Positions 25,201 through 33,551 of a stretch of 64,000 bases of DNA are shown piece by piece. The stretch's first letter is position 1, and every line of letters begins with the position of its first letter. Below the pieces are notes generated by a model. That model had not been told where the DNA came from and did not search any database. It saw only the letters and a program-made list of their open reading frames with translations. The translations under genes and the position numbers were made by a program. This DNA is from Adineta steineri (taxonomy: Eukaryota; Rotifera; Eurotatoria; Adinetida; Adinetidae): contig CAJNOI010000206.1 in the NCBI GenBank assembly GCA_905250115.1, forward strand, positions 81,842 to 145,841, read 5' to 3'.

Positions 25201-25656
25201 ATCGGCCAACTGAGTGGACAGTCGGGGACAACCTTGCGTTTATTGTTACCACGTATGAAACGTCATCAATCCATTCTAATCAACACACCAACACTAACGA
25301 TTCCTCGATTATTATTTTCGGTTCCCATGGAATGGTTAGCTGAATTATCGCTGTTCAACGGCACTCTCTACTTTAAGAGTGCGGAAGAGCAACGTGCTTA
25401 TTGTCAAATGTTAGGCTTGTGTCCGAAGCCTCGAACAAAAATGGAAGAAGAGGCGTTCGAGCGAGGTTGGATTGCAAACGATGGATTTGTCAGAGAGATC
25501 AAACATCGTCATTATCTTCAGTTAGCTCACTGTCGTTTTAACTCCAATCCATTGACGTTGGTTCGAAGAATTCTTGAGACCCGACATCGCTCCCATGTAT
25601 CACCTAGATGTCATGTCGGTGCAGTTATTCTTGAGGCAAACAAACTTTTATCGTAA
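16237..25656 (+). CDS. Giant DUF6606/DUF3638/DUF3645-type protein with helicase-like motifs
   Basis: A single uninterrupted frame of 3,139 codons from the first ATG to TAA. The N-terminus (N-H-L-F-L-P-C-H-L-P near 16) is typical of the DUF6606 end of this family. The conserved ATPase-like core is M-G-E-G-K-T-S (G2094-S2099) followed by a DUF3645-like part. I can order SF2-helicase-like motifs: Walker A G-E-G-K-T (2094-2098), Walker B D-E-S-D (2223-2226), T-G-F-S-G-T (2526-2531), D-E-V-H-T-R-G-T-D (2663-2671) and Q-A-C-M-R-M-R-R-L-G (2695-2704). The T-R-G-T-D/R-R-L-G pair resembles motifs V and VI of SecA-like translocases. A Glu/Gln-rich coiled coil lies near 2855-2880. Family function is unknown; databases often label it ubiquitin hydrolase without proof. 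No introns, and GC is high (31 of 60 bases at 24181-24240) against AT-rich neighbours, suggesting horizontal origin. Confidence 0.85.
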   Translation: MQDLLQPPHSNKSILNHLFLPCHLPNSAEEDFLIRNDHQNEYQLLESMDIFLKSLDEKLRLPSFFVLSKCISRWTEFQNPNTICAARLQNAIDQLAPGDYFPLYFVTHNAALLTEIDPSNLHRPLLSAWQVQLSTKNITSSALPHFSCFPAPTFELHDRTELRSTAHCELLIDLMKNSLEYSQSYRRARSFDETREITMSHYVTDWWITHFQTINNEPPVDGLVYFRKKHRDQIRWKDAEIPFRRSGLWMTMKTVVQTILTKQLEQCGKIVYKLLITLFLIDFIHTRQRSSDYRISNIDLLMHCLKKIARRLNKIRSLGYTIGRGEISSWAQHAIYDTEMKLNEMIPSSTWQIPIQKDKDKRQRSLKIPSNFSDRTFYSHVCQKLKAYLDEPNPSLSQQHAATRSEQNDSIQTSAQFEDELPSLTTLTTTTTETMGNALTVTEIWLETCLDRWMQRLSLATDGTKRFEELLELFEVYQKKALEHYSTDSLGYTRFILASLTILRATHRKLCAEARFARLPMHSVTIPHLFDLFKFLNLPNREEMSRARELNNYFQDFCQKTYPDVLSNIDSSNAFGVYFASQSTEMKDTLRQIRAEAERDKQAKIQEVHRAKERYDGLMSKVNALSCQCTYGYNTWRRRSYRIKCDRCRMKELAECIRVDIYECPIPSNEQSALAVVFELQMPAEFRCYREILWQFVNRPRPDQSISGYKWLEVPPHQNKLKKFCIAPSQRKVNLTSRRESLTQTHYSRPLPVGSTPLVRYLHENSLDVQISSTRLAELSEECRILTPQLEHPNYKPLQFSVSSTDFEQNRVIAQSTQCPSALKVTEFIEYGSFRSGHRLQWWNLLSALELDSLSFDHESVVLLLTHSLIQNGPMTSESTDPWCSESHRALLDDHFVDELIARLDRRFDDCQSNWQNEMFFLLLSIVTMRILSISNPTRMQPMIELAYKCRTISEESIDKITKILQKTNSVNISEAEKLRDKIVVIATACLFTFAIHPHRQPLSDQAMVSLLKSATSVHDNLILNKNPANSSVFMQNLIRWRERALLQIQPAIAQFLQRTSYQSLHQFTETHWGVIRTSQLINGLWHKQSRSVYDGQYEGHYGSVKISLDCFRGRFLVNGMSVGYLPDEITSNALFRRTFGQQTFEVEAAGSPNTYITKHSFHNKKVYYDFHFNRSNQRLTIQERNPTGEILELIPHSYFQSDFAEEFVNNYSHWLNRTKKCIQFRPIRFRDAYFSSHVSYTLLGGMGFYLVKNVKPVRFVINQASLLFQNLYQRYFRRLDDQPYVYMFANDVRAILKGEAMPIDFVIDIHLSRLGLAFQFDVTHGKIFSREYSDMYIDVNQFFGTLTGLTAGLLLTPMGASDGGNLSRKFIISFGKIQTRKLSENAHQAVSVQRTATMEFAQQYFVFTLNDRLRLLQSSDSPTGWLYLALLHAMTSNPLPDIYTGMTGMERAFQLLNSAGCCSDQPYDSLSLNIAQQIAAISPQVNYYPVDLTCMETIQWHQSGLPHSLQHFGYYLLIHKLIQESQKLTFLYPSSDSKKYNLPSNNVRLLGKLYWDYRDSLNPIAQLPAEMEAKILKEHSSYSYEHPSTFDYQITDSSSVRHMDDLYSSGDLNLTNPTNLTCYPLNRWMNEDNAWKNDFIALLKMVDSGKNDRNARERLQILLNFLHYISKKRAIKPFYLKLLKTILNDQSISLSSLTFPPFRSYTKIKQYRVHTECISFSSWSDINEEAKIRILSDITNCFQTNRPYSDELKLLDEKMLFKDAFLTQINSLLESWHLNEKLREFVQSFQTVIDSIQTHVPFQRLPITQPEFPRELPGEHYRIAIKFRHIPIDPVMLFHARRKYCQPFSGDLIRPSQSTPITNKKRPFPDEIFPSTNKDENPLSDIANFLKTQLTISWQKLQSVQEFYNEYAPIANIAALLVSVQQESGHMWIELIRSIRTDNELLFDTGLSFRLTPAIFVSLLHQIWLNEAERQPSESSKKLKIDRSADLFLTDEQCILFGGVLVNWIIEQQLQRTIRCAEQNRHEDFEREVANTPHANWTPSEHVPWLIFELEMNLTIRKVQVDVARHMIDASGLNSESNIKNIVMQLNMGEGKTSVIVPMLALCLCSPNSSLVRIVVLKSLLIMNYQSLRWKLGGLLNRRIFPFACRRQMNFNASEIHQISQRFQQGLTRRDVLLTAPEYILSFDLLTIDQCRRHQFEVSRSMLSVQRWLKRFARDVFDESDEILHVKYQLVYTIGSQQPVDGGAQRWKTIQSILALVKKHAETMALSYHEDVSYEKSARSSHFPSFRLLSDRPFDNLASTIVHDWLTANSYRQEERQLLFSFLLQSSASMDSLNNRFPPDHIQRFLILRGLLSSQVLLLGLSKRHRVNFGVNPDPKFDRLMAVPFRAKDVAADNTEFGHPDIAIVLTQLFYYYEGLTEKQLLRCLKRLGENEKHPEEIYQEWINSEDEDHLDPTIRRWDDINLKDEQKTRTILFPTLHKNMFVVDYFLNHFVFPQEAKQFPQKLISSAWDLSSDDRTHVITGFSGTNDTQLLLPIHIQQCDLPELKKTDALVLNHLLQAENEFYQSLPISATVEKILQELVNEPAQLHVILDVGALFVNGSNREIAIQWLKVSNTARIDYAVYFQSDALYVGDRQNHHQPFNTSPASERLERCVFYLDEVHTRGTDLKFPKGFRAVVTLGNGLTKDRFVQACMRMRRLGKGHSLKFCSSHEVDQRIRMLKKNAHAQEQIRLSDILRWVYENTQQATWDGLHHWAAQSLTFQRKTAAFRGIQWRNEGQQFTDMIMEQLFRECVEGEVLELTRMYGMSKSMQKIAEIHRSRCRESSIPLASKINGEVLRRLNSFGGVKTLLAQSFDEEQEREFEREVEQEIEQEQQREGPIPPVPHEPTLQEVIKRLADAQSPILNLAQHSSVFFPLSHAFLDTTFASQCQSASWRNNLWVSKEYQHVIEARGESLDSFLRPPRWVIIYRDEHIIFISPFEANWLIGQLSGQSGTTLRLLLPRMKRHQSILINTPTLTIPRLLFSVPMEWLAELSLFNGTLYFKSAEEQRAYCQMLGLCPKPRTKMEEEAFERGWIANDGFVREIKHRHYLQLAHCRFNSNPLTLVRRILETRHRSHVSPRCHVGAVILEANKLLS

Positions 25657-26107
25657 TGACCCGACACTTATTTTGAGTGTGAGAGTGAGAATGAAAAGTG
25701 CTTTTTTCTCTTCATTTTATAACAAAATAAATAAATAATTAAGATTACAATTTTCACGAAAAAATACACACCAACGGAAATCAGCAGTCTATAGATAGAG
25801 AGACGAAGTCGAAGGCTAATGACCAGTCGAGCAAGTTCGAGGCATGATAGCATCTCTGTTTTGTAAACGGTTGTTAATTGTAAGGGATATGTATTGAACG
25901 TTGCTGCGAGAATTTCTTTGGAATAAGATTCTGGGTGTGATGTGTCGGTTCTATATCAATCACACACCCACATTCAAATTCTTAATACAGTGAATTTGGT
26001 TCTTTCATACTGCAATGGAAAACAACAGATACTCGATATCTGTATATAGACAATGATATCTCAATAAGTTGCACAAGAAGTCCAATCGATATCCTCGATG
26101 GATGAAA
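25657..26107. other. 3' flank of the giant gene
   Basis: AT-rich DNA with an AATAAATAAATAA stretch just after 25724 (a likely poly(A) signal) and hairpin copy E. No gene seen. Confidence 0.5.
25931..25978. repeat. Telomere-like hairpin repeat, copy E
   Basis: Left arm CTGGGTGTGATGTGT (25931-25945) and right arm CACACACCCACATTCAAA (25961-25978). Confidence 0.6.
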
Positions 26108-26332
26108 TATAAAGGCTCAGAGGTGCTCTCACTATACGGTATATGAGCACTTAAAGTTACTATAGAGAAATAAGATATGAGAACTCATGGATACCTCATT
26201 ATATACCATAAGAGGACCTAAAAGTATCTTCTCTATACAACATATGAGGACTCTATAGATACATCTCATACGTAATACGTAAGGTTTCAAGAATACTTTC
26301 TCTATATAATATATAAAGATCCAAGATTATCG
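26108..26332. repeat. Degenerate tandem repeat, unit about 33 bp, six to seven copies
   Basis: Successive units start near 26109, 26142, 26177, 26209, 26243, 26281 and 26313. Each has the form A-T-G-A-G-A-C-T followed by a variable part, then TCTCTATAYAAYAT. Length varies from about 32 to 38 bp and identity is moderate. It lies just upstream of the assembly gap, which may itself reflect a repeat. Confidence 0.6.
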
Positions 26333-26536
26333 TAAAGGATAAGACGGGCATACCCCATCTACTAAAGAAATTTTTGGAGTACGAGCCGAGTATGAATGGA
26401 GTAGTTGGAATTCTGGAGTCCTGCCCTTTCTCTCTTGGATGGGACTCAATTTCTTACGGAACTTACGAGGGAACCTCCCCAACTGTCGAAGAGCTTTGAA
26501 GTTTGGGTCCCATCCATTAAGTAGATCCTAGTGAGG

Positions 26537-26636
26537 NNNNNNNNNNNNNNNNNNNNNNNNNNNNNNNNNNNNNNNNNNNNNNNNNNNNNNNNNNNNNNNN
26601 NNNNNNNNNNNNNNNNNNNNNNNNNNNNNNNNNNNN
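26537..26636. other. Assembly gap of 100 N
   Basis: Exactly 100 undefined bases, the conventional placeholder for a scaffold gap of unknown size. The 200 bp before it are GC-richer than what follows, so the two sides may not be truly adjacent. Confidence 0.98.
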
Positions 26637-27868
26637 CAGCATAGATTATTAATCTAAAAAATTAATTCTCAAAACTGAAAAAAGAAATATAATACATTTA
26701 ACTCCTTATGACAATTATGAATAAAGCATATACATTTCAGTATTTCTGTTCTTTTTCTATGACGCGATTGTAGCGTTGTAATTCACACATTTACTATTAC
26801 TCACTAAAATATTGTATTTAATGATTCATCTTTAATAAAGGAAACGATTATTCATATATATCCAATTATATGGAGTAAATTAAAACGAACATACTTGATA
26901 ATTTTTTTTTGATTTTAAAATTTTTTATCATCATATTTACCATTTAATACTAATAGAAAATATATTTTTGCCTTCGATAAATATAAAACACATGCAACGT
27001 AGTATAATTGCACAATCACAACAATTATTGTGCTAAGATACATATAGACATTAAAATCTTTTTTTTTTCTCTTCACACGCCATCTATCGATCTTTATGTC
27101 CAAAGCACCTTTACCTTTCTTTTGGTTGATAACATAGATATATGGTTACGAACGGGTATATTTTTATCTATTAACAATCTCTTTGAATTCATCAGGTTGT
27201 CATAAATGTTTCAATAGATTTTCTATACTAATGAAATATTTACATACCTGATATTTATTAATTAAATATTGTCACATGTGCAATCATAAATCACGAAATT
27301 TTTTGTTTGAATCATTTCTAATAACAGCTATTTAGAATTACATTTTCAAATCATTTTAACTAGAGAATATAGGTATGTTTCTGAATAAGAAAGACAGTAG
27401 GGTAAAAATTGTTGAAACAATACTATTTGCATAAAAGATTACTTTTAATGAGTTTATACCCGAGTAATAAATAACCTCTAAAAAAATTTTTAAAATTATT
27501 CTTTAATAATACCTATGTATTCGTATTTGAAACATCCGTTAACGAGGGTGTGGGTGTATAGATGATAATAGCTCAGATACCCATGCCCACACCCTCAAGA
27601 GGATGGGAATTACATTCCCTTGTTTTTTTTCTAACGTTTTTTTTTGCAGTATATAAAAGTAGAATGAAAATAAAATAAGAAAACAAAAAATATCAATAAT
27701 AGCAGGGTTTTATTTCCAGACACTAGGAAAAAACGAACGTACAACAAGTAAAAAAATATACAAACAAAGAAGAAAGTAATTTTGATTGATTTATTTTAGT
27801 ACACCGAGATAAAAGATCATTGAAATCATTCCAAACTTGTTAATATTCTCATTCATATTAGTGATCAT
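26637..27868. other. Gene-poor interval after the gap
   Basis: AT-rich DNA with only short random frames, plus hairpin copy F at 27544-27600. Nothing else recognised. Confidence 0.5.
27544..27600. repeat. Telomere-like hairpin repeat, copy F
   Basis: Left arm GAGGGTGTGGGTGTA (27544-27558); right arm ATGCCCACACCCTCAAGA (27583-27600). The arms are nearly perfect complements over GAGGGTGTGGG. Confidence 0.75.
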
Positions 27869-28582
27869 CTAGATAGGAAAATCAACTAATGTTTCTTGGT
27901 CGGGATCATTTAAGAACTTTAATGGTCCAAGTACAACGGAAGATCTATTTCTTGTTTTAGCTCGTAACCAAAATGGATATACGAAACCTAAGCAATATAA
28001 AACAGGAAAAATGAATAGGATATATGGTGGAAGATTGATATTATATTTATTCCGAACGATATTACAGGGAATAATTGATAGAATACAAACAAGAAACCAT
28101 AATGGTCCCATGATTTTTGACCATTGAAAAGCATTCCTTTCACGTATATAGAGATAGAGGACATAAATAGTATGAAGAATACAATAGAAGTAAAGAGATA
28201 TAAGTAGTCCAACTAAAATGAACACGTACGAATCAGCATGACCACTAATGTTGTGTGCACCGGCTATAATAAGAGCTCCAACCAAGGGAATAGCAACAAT
28301 GATATGAATAACATATAAAATAATCCGATTAATAATTGATTGATTTTCTAATAGTGATCGAAATCGACCAATGATAATTACTAATATTTGAGGAAATAAG
28401 ATAACCATTCCAACGAAGAAATAAAAATCAGATGAAGGGTACGTTTCAAGCATTATTCCTCGTTGTGGACTTCGTATAAACTTTAAGTAACATATCACTA
28501 CGGTTATGATCACAGTTAGAGTAGCGGTGAATGGTAAAATTAGTAAAGATCGATCGAAAACTAATGCTGAAGTTTTTCCCAT
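27869..28582 (-). CDS. Six-transmembrane protein, possibly Frag1/DRAM/Sfk1-like
   Basis: An intronless frame of 237 aa starting with a clear ATG. Hydrophobic segments fall near residues 13-34, 52-72, 84-108, 118-145, 158-176 and 190-207, predicting six membrane spans with both ends in the cytosol. The loop after the first span contains R-S-P-Q-R-G, and the tail is polar and ends L-V-D-F-P-I. Number and spacing of spans resemble the Frag1/DRAM/Sfk1 family, but I see no diagnostic motif, so this is a weak guess. It stands alone between hairpin copies F and G. Confidence 0.65.
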   Translation of the reverse strand: MGKTSALVFDRSLLILPFTATLTVIITVVICYLKFIRSPQRGIMLETYPSSDFYFFVGMVILFPQILVIIIGRFRSLLENQSIINRIILYVIHIIVAIPLVGALIIAGAHNISGHADSYVFILVGLLISLYFYCILHTIYVLYLYIRERNAFQWSKIMGPLWFLVCILSIIPCNIVRNKYNINLPPYILFIFPVLYCLGFVYPFWLRAKTRNRSSVVLGPLKFLNDPDQETLVDFPI

Positions 28583-29050
28583 TTTCGAAATTACAATTAC
28601 CTTATTTGTTTCGTTTGAGTTGGTTAATTTATGTATTATGTTGTATTTAATTTGACAGATAATGAGAGTCTATGTGCACAAACAATCGTATGTGATAAAA
28701 TATAATGTTTTGATTTTGTTAAAACTAAATCGGTATAAAAAATCAACAATAATTGTGAAAGAGAAAAACATCCATCTCATGGAATGAGACGAATAAACAG
28801 TGGATAAATGAAGTATGAGGAAGTCTAGAAGTGACATCTATAAAACATCGTGTTTGCACATTCTTTTCTTTCCTTCCTTTGAGAGAATTCTATATGGAAA
28901 GGATTACATGTTCAAGTTTTAATGCTTATTTTCATTGATTATGAAGTTGATACTATTTAAAAAAGCCTTCGTATGCATACATATTAAGAAAAAAAAGTTT
29001 TTTTTGACTTCATCTGTAAACTTTTTCACTACACCATAAATCAAGATGGC

Positions 29051-29118
29051 TTGGGTGGGTGTGGGTAAGAGAGAAGAGGATAGCTTCTACACCCACACTC
29101 ACCCACACCCTCAAGATT
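29051..29118. repeat. Telomere-like hairpin repeat, copy G
   Basis: Left arm TTGGGTGGGTGTGGGTAAGA (29051-29070); right arm near 29088-29117 ends CTCACCCACACCCTCAAGA. One of the best-preserved copies. Confidence 0.8.
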
Positions 29119-29164
29119 ATTTTTTATTATTCGATGAGTGATAGAATAATTCTATAGGATATAA

Positions 29165-30958
29165 TTAATTTTTATAGTTAAGCCAAATGTCTAAGTATGT
29201 GTTGTCATTCTTAAAAATATCTTCTTGAGAAGTAAATTCGTAAAGAAATGTCTTTTTTAATTTCGAACCAAGTTCTTGTAGCTTCTCATTTAAATCCTCC
29301 ACAGACAGATGAAGATCTTCGGAACACTTAATTTTAATACAGGATAGTTTTGATAAATATTCCAATATAAACATCAAATCATTTGAATGCTGGACAGAAC
29401 ATTGAAGTTGTTCCAGATTAGAAAATGTTTTACAAAGTTTGATTAGTTTATTTGAATCAATCGATGAAAGACCTTCTCTAGCGAAAATTAATAATTTTTT
29501 AATCAGTTTATTAAAATATGTGCATAGTTCATCGCTTGTAAGTGATGATATTAAACATTGCGGAGTTATACCGATTACTGATAAATTTGGTGTTTGTTTA
29601 AGTATTTGTAATAATATTAATGGTGATTCAATATGTACTAAATGGTTGATATCTAAATATTTTATATTTGCTAAATTAACACTCATTTCAAGTAATTGTA
29701 GAGCTTGCTTATTAAATACAACAGGTGCGAGACCATATCCAAATTTTAATTTTAATCTGAGTAATTTGATATTTGATAGATAATGAGGCATTTCTCGGTT
29801 CACTCGTTTTACACAAAAGTTCAAGTGTGTTATGTTGTCATGTAATTTTGATTTGTTTATTGATGCATCACAATTGATGTTTATATCTGATTCTAGTCTA
29901 ATGTAATTTAAACAATAAGGAATAGTATAGATGACTGCAGATTTATCTCCATATTCGCATACAGTATACCACTGATGTTGTTTAAGCCAGAAATCAGTTT
30001 GAAATAGTTTAAACTGTTTCAAAACCTTATCTTGACATAAATCATAAAAACTAATCTCAAAAACAAATTCAAAAACCTTTAATTGAGGTATTAATACTGT
30101 AATCATTTTCTCCCAAAGATCAGCACCAACTATGTCTATTTTGTTCTGTTCAGGTAAAAATATGCCGTGTTCAGTATAGGTAACAGAGAAAGTCAATATT
30201 TTCAAATTTGGCGTTTGTCTGAATATCAATTCATAAAGATCAGGTTGAAACCAATCTTTATTGTGTATAATTAACTGTCGTAAACAAACAGCTTGGTCAT
30301 TAAGATAATCTAAGTGATTAAATCCATTGTAGTCATCATCAGATAATCTTTCAATTTTTAAATATTTCAACAGTGGTATACCTCGAAAAAATTCATATAA
30401 TGTCTCTAACTCACAACTTTCAGACACTGTTAAATGTGTGATTGGGATTGTTTTATCAATAAACATTGAATCATAATATAGCATTGATACTGTTAACATT
30501 TTTACTGTTGACTCCATAATCACTGTTTGTATATCTTCACTAAAGTAACATTTTCTAATAACAAGATGCTTCAGATTAGATAAAGATTCCAACATAGACT
30601 TCATTTCTTCACCATCGATAGAAACTATTTCAACCAAAGTTAATGATCGTAAATGAGAAAATTCGTTTAATTGAAACATTGACAAAAATGCTTGTGCTTG
30701 TCCGCGTGTACCTATTATATCTGACAAATTTAATGAAACTATTTGATCTTTAATAGACGGATACAGTAACATTTGAGTACAGAATTGATTGAATACTTCA
30801 CTTTTAACATTTTGAAAATTGGCATGTAATGGAATATTTCGAATTAACTGATTAAAGCGATTGTTTAATCCACTAAATGCATAATATATATCTATCCCAT
30901 TTAGATATCCAAAAAATTCCAAAAGCGTCTCATTCGGTAAGAATTCAAATTTGGTCAT
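29165..30958 (-). CDS. F-box protein with leucine-rich-repeat-like body (1)
   Basis: An intronless frame of 622 codons begins at ATG 31033. The ATG at 30958 (597 aa) is preferred because it directly precedes the F-box: F-E-F-L-P-N-E-T-L-L-E-F-F-G-Y-L-N-G-I-D over about residues 4-40. The rest is a series of irregular LRR-like segments (H-L-R-S-L-T-L, L-K-H-L-V-I-R-K-C, L-K-Y-L-K-I-E-R-L, L-K-I-L-T-F-S-V). F-box proteins link substrates to SCF ubiquitin ligases through Skp1, and the LRR-like part would choose the substrate. Divergent F-box/LRR genes of this kind form large families in bdelloids (general knowledge). The neighbouring gene on the same strand is a relative. Substrate unknown. Confidence 0.8.
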   Translation of the reverse strand: MTKFEFLPNETLLEFFGYLNGIDIYYAFSGLNNRFNQLIRNIPLHANFQNVKSEVFNQFCTQMLLYPSIKDQIVSLNLSDIIGTRGQAQAFLSMFQLNEFSHLRSLTLVEIVSIDGEEMKSMLESLSNLKHLVIRKCYFSEDIQTVIMESTVKMLTVSMLYYDSMFIDKTIPITHLTVSESCELETLYEFFRGIPLLKYLKIERLSDDDYNGFNHLDYLNDQAVCLRQLIIHNKDWFQPDLYELIFRQTPNLKILTFSVTYTEHGIFLPEQNKIDIVGADLWEKMITVLIPQLKVFEFVFEISFYDLCQDKVLKQFKLFQTDFWLKQHQWYTVCEYGDKSAVIYTIPYCLNYIRLESDININCDASINKSKLHDNITHLNFCVKRVNREMPHYLSNIKLLRLKLKFGYGLAPVVFNKQALQLLEMSVNLANIKYLDINHLVHIESPLILLQILKQTPNLSVIGITPQCLISSLTSDELCTYFNKLIKKLLIFAREGLSSIDSNKLIKLCKTFSNLEQLQCSVQHSNDLMFILEYLSKLSCIKIKCSEDLHLSVEDLNEKLQELGSKLKKTFLYEFTSQEDIFKNDNTYLDIWLNYKN

Positions 30959-31325
30959 CGTAGAGTTTTTAACAACAAAATGCGATGAATTGCAGTATAC
31001 TTTTACTCGTCTATATATATAGCAAAATTTCATTTGTATGTGTAATCTTTGTCATTGTTTCAATGAGTCACATAGACAACAATAAATTGCAACATGATAA
31101 AAAAATGTGTTTCCTTCCTAGTTAAAAGTAATATAAATCTTTCATGTTTCGTTTTTATCTATCCGAAACTTCCAACAACAAAAAAACTAAAAACTATAAT
31201 TTTGTCTGAGCAAAATTAAAATTTCATTAAAGATAAATTTATACAATCACTAACAGTTTATATTGTAAAAAGTTATTCAACTTCAAATTGTTAGATCTTA
31301 GTATTATTTTGAAATTACTCATATA

Positions 31326-31388
31326 GAGGGTGTGGGTGTGGGGATGTGAAGAAGGATCGATGACACAATATCCACACTCACACTTGAA
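31326..31388. repeat. Telomere-like hairpin repeat, copy H
   Basis: Left arm GAGGGTGTGGGTGTGGGGAT (31326-31345), right arm TCCACACTCACACTTGAAA (31371-31389). It separates the two F-box genes. Confidence 0.7.
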
Positions 31389-31509
31389 ACTGTTGACTAT
31401 AGAAAAGAAATTTATTTTTTTGTTAAAACTATCTATCTACTTTATCGAAAAACTAATGACATATATTGAACAAAAGTAAAATTTAATGTTAATTAAACTA
31501 TCGAATTTG

Positions 31510-32556
31510 TTATGACTTTGGTTCAGATGCAGGTCGAATATAATGCCAATAGTCTATGTATGAAGGATTGAAATCAAATGACCTAATATATATAAGCGAT
31601 TGACATTTATTAACACTTCGAAATAATTCGTGCATTTGAGCAATCAATGGCAATTGACCATAAAATAATTGAAAAGGATATGTTCGACGCAAATAAATAT
31701 TCAGTTTTAGTTTCTTCAGACGAGGAATTCGACGACGAAGGCAATCAGCTACTTGAGCAAAATCGACTATTTCATCGTGATTGTGGGAATGTGCAACAGT
31801 TAGATCAAAATTGATAAGATTTGGAAAATAAGAAAGAAAAATATCATACTGACCATTGTGAAAGAGAAAATTTTTAAGCCATCTAATATTCAAACATTGC
31901 AGTAACGGATAGTGAATATTTTGTATTTGAGTTGAAGGTAATTCGTCAGAATGGAAGTGAAAGTGTTTTAATTTAGGACACATAGATAACATCACATGGA
32001 AGTCATATTTGTTCTCGGTATGCATATAAAGATAGTGAAGAGTTTTTGCCGAAGCTTTTGACGATGTGGAAAAGAATTCTTGACAATTTTTAATTATGCA
32101 TTTTTTTAAATAAGGAAATGCACCCGTAAAGATAAATTCAGTGAGTTTAGTAGTACAACCCGATAAACGTAAATATTTGAGTAAAGGACATCGAGCAGGA
32201 TTAATAAATGCATTCAGTTCATCTTCTGATACAACCGTCCACCATTTTAAATATAATATATTAATATTCAATGAACGAAGATTGATTAAATTCAGGTATT
32301 GAAATTGATAAAGATGTAATTCGTTTATACTATCAAAATGAATGGTTAGTGATGTAAATGAATCAAAAAATGATAATGCAGGTTTTAAACAATATATTGA
32401 AATTTTTAAATTAGGTTGCTTTTTGAGAATCATATTCATGCGAATATTTAAATGAGCCATGGACGAATAAAGTTCTTCAGGTTTGAGAGATTTAAATATT
32501 TCAAATAAAATTTCCACAGGTAAATCTTCCAATCGATATACATCAATTTCATCCAT
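31510..32556 (-). CDS. F-box protein with leucine-rich-repeat-like body (2)
   Basis: An intronless frame. The open frame extends up to 32592 only through a TTG, so the first ATG at 32556 is taken (348 aa). The F-box is Y-R-L-E-D-L-P-V-E-I-L-F-E-I-F-K-S-L near residues 7-25. LRR-like stretches follow (L-I-N-L-R-S-L-N-I-N-I-L, L-K-Y-L-R-L-S-G-C, L-K-H-F-H-F, I-P-R-L-K-K-L-K-L-N-I-Y-L). Same strand and architecture as the previous gene but low identity, so either an old tandem duplicate or an independent member of the family. Predicted role is a substrate receptor of an SCF ubiquitin ligase; the substrate is unknown. A spliced upstream exon cannot be excluded. Confidence 0.75.
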   Translation of the reverse strand: MDEIDVYRLEDLPVEILFEIFKSLKPEELYSSMAHLNIRMNMILKKQPNLKISIYCLKPALSFFDSFTSLTIHFDSINELHLYQFQYLNLINLRSLNINILYLKWWTVVSEDELNAFINPARCPLLKYLRLSGCTTKLTEFIFTGAFPYLKKCIIKNCQEFFSTSSKASAKTLHYLYMHTENKYDFHVMLSMCPKLKHFHFHSDELPSTQIQNIHYPLLQCLNIRWLKNFLFHNGQYDIFLSYFPNLINFDLTVAHSHNHDEIVDFAQVADCLRRRIPRLKKLKLNIYLRRTYPFQLFYGQLPLIAQMHELFRSVNKCQSLIYIRSFDFNPSYIDYWHYIRPASEPKS

Positions 32557-33551
32557 CTCTTCGTCTTTTCTTTTCGATGAATAGCAGAACAATGAACATC
32601 ATCTACAATATATATATGAAACGGTGCAAGGTCAATTCGTTGTCCGATAATTCGCCGTCTGAACAATTCGTTGCAAATGTATATTGATGAATGCACATCT
32701 CTTTCTTTTACTTGTAACTTGCTTATATATACTTAAAAAGAACATCTTTTTAGACATGGGAGTCGATCAATCCGCATGACTTAGTGAAAAAAATGCTAAA
32801 TCCAATGTTCTCATGTAAGTCGATACTAATGTAATAAACAATGAGATGGTAAGACTATAACATCAAGTAGTAAATTACTTCAACATATGACGTCGGTAAT
32901 TGATGAAAATATTTTTCGGATCATGTGCCGTTCATTAGGTGAACAAATTGTCCCTAATATTCATCGAAAACATTAATGACGATCCATATATTTATTTTTT
33001 ATTCGAACAAAATTTGCTGTCGACATCTATAATTATTTATTCGCAACTATAGGCTCATCATGCATGATAAAAAACATTTTGTACAGTTACGAATTCATGT
33101 ACAAAAGTTGGCAAGATGTATTATTATTATTTATTGACTAAGATGCTGAAAGAATTGACTATTTCATCTTATGACCATAATCATGCTAAAGAGAAACTTG
33201 TCGGTATATGCTGACGATGGTATGATAAGAATGAAAATGAGACTGATAAATTTCAAAAACAAAATTACTCAAAAAACATTCATCTATCGAATATTAAATA
33301 AAACATTGTTTTCAAAAGATATCAAAATATTATTTCATCAACAATCTACTTTCATAAACTGTACTTGGCAAAAGATTTCTAGTTATGACTTATGAAGTTT
33401 AATTTTGACCTGATTACGTAAGGGTGTGAGTGTAAGGTGAGTGAAGATGATATTCTTCTGTTTAATCATACCCACACCCTCAAGATATTCAGATATTTCA
33501 CTTTTATTCAGTATTCTTTTATTATTTATTGCATTGTTCTTCCAATAATGA
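32557..33551. other. Interval between F-box gene and MYND exon
   Basis: About 1 kb of AT-rich DNA. The frame 33171-33395 shows no domain. Hairpin copy I sits at 33421-33486. Nothing else recognised. Confidence 0.5.
33421..33486. repeat. Telomere-like hairpin repeat, copy I
   Basis: Left arm AGGGTGTGAGTGTAAGGTGA (33421-33440), right arm TACCCACACCCTCAAGATA (33469-33487). Confidence 0.7.

Noticed and set aside
16237..25656. Bacterial contamination as the source of the giant gene
   Set aside because: The flanks on the same contig carry the same AT-rich DNA and the dispersed hairpins found beside clearly animal genes. Contamination cannot be fully excluded because a gap lies about 0.9 kb downstream.
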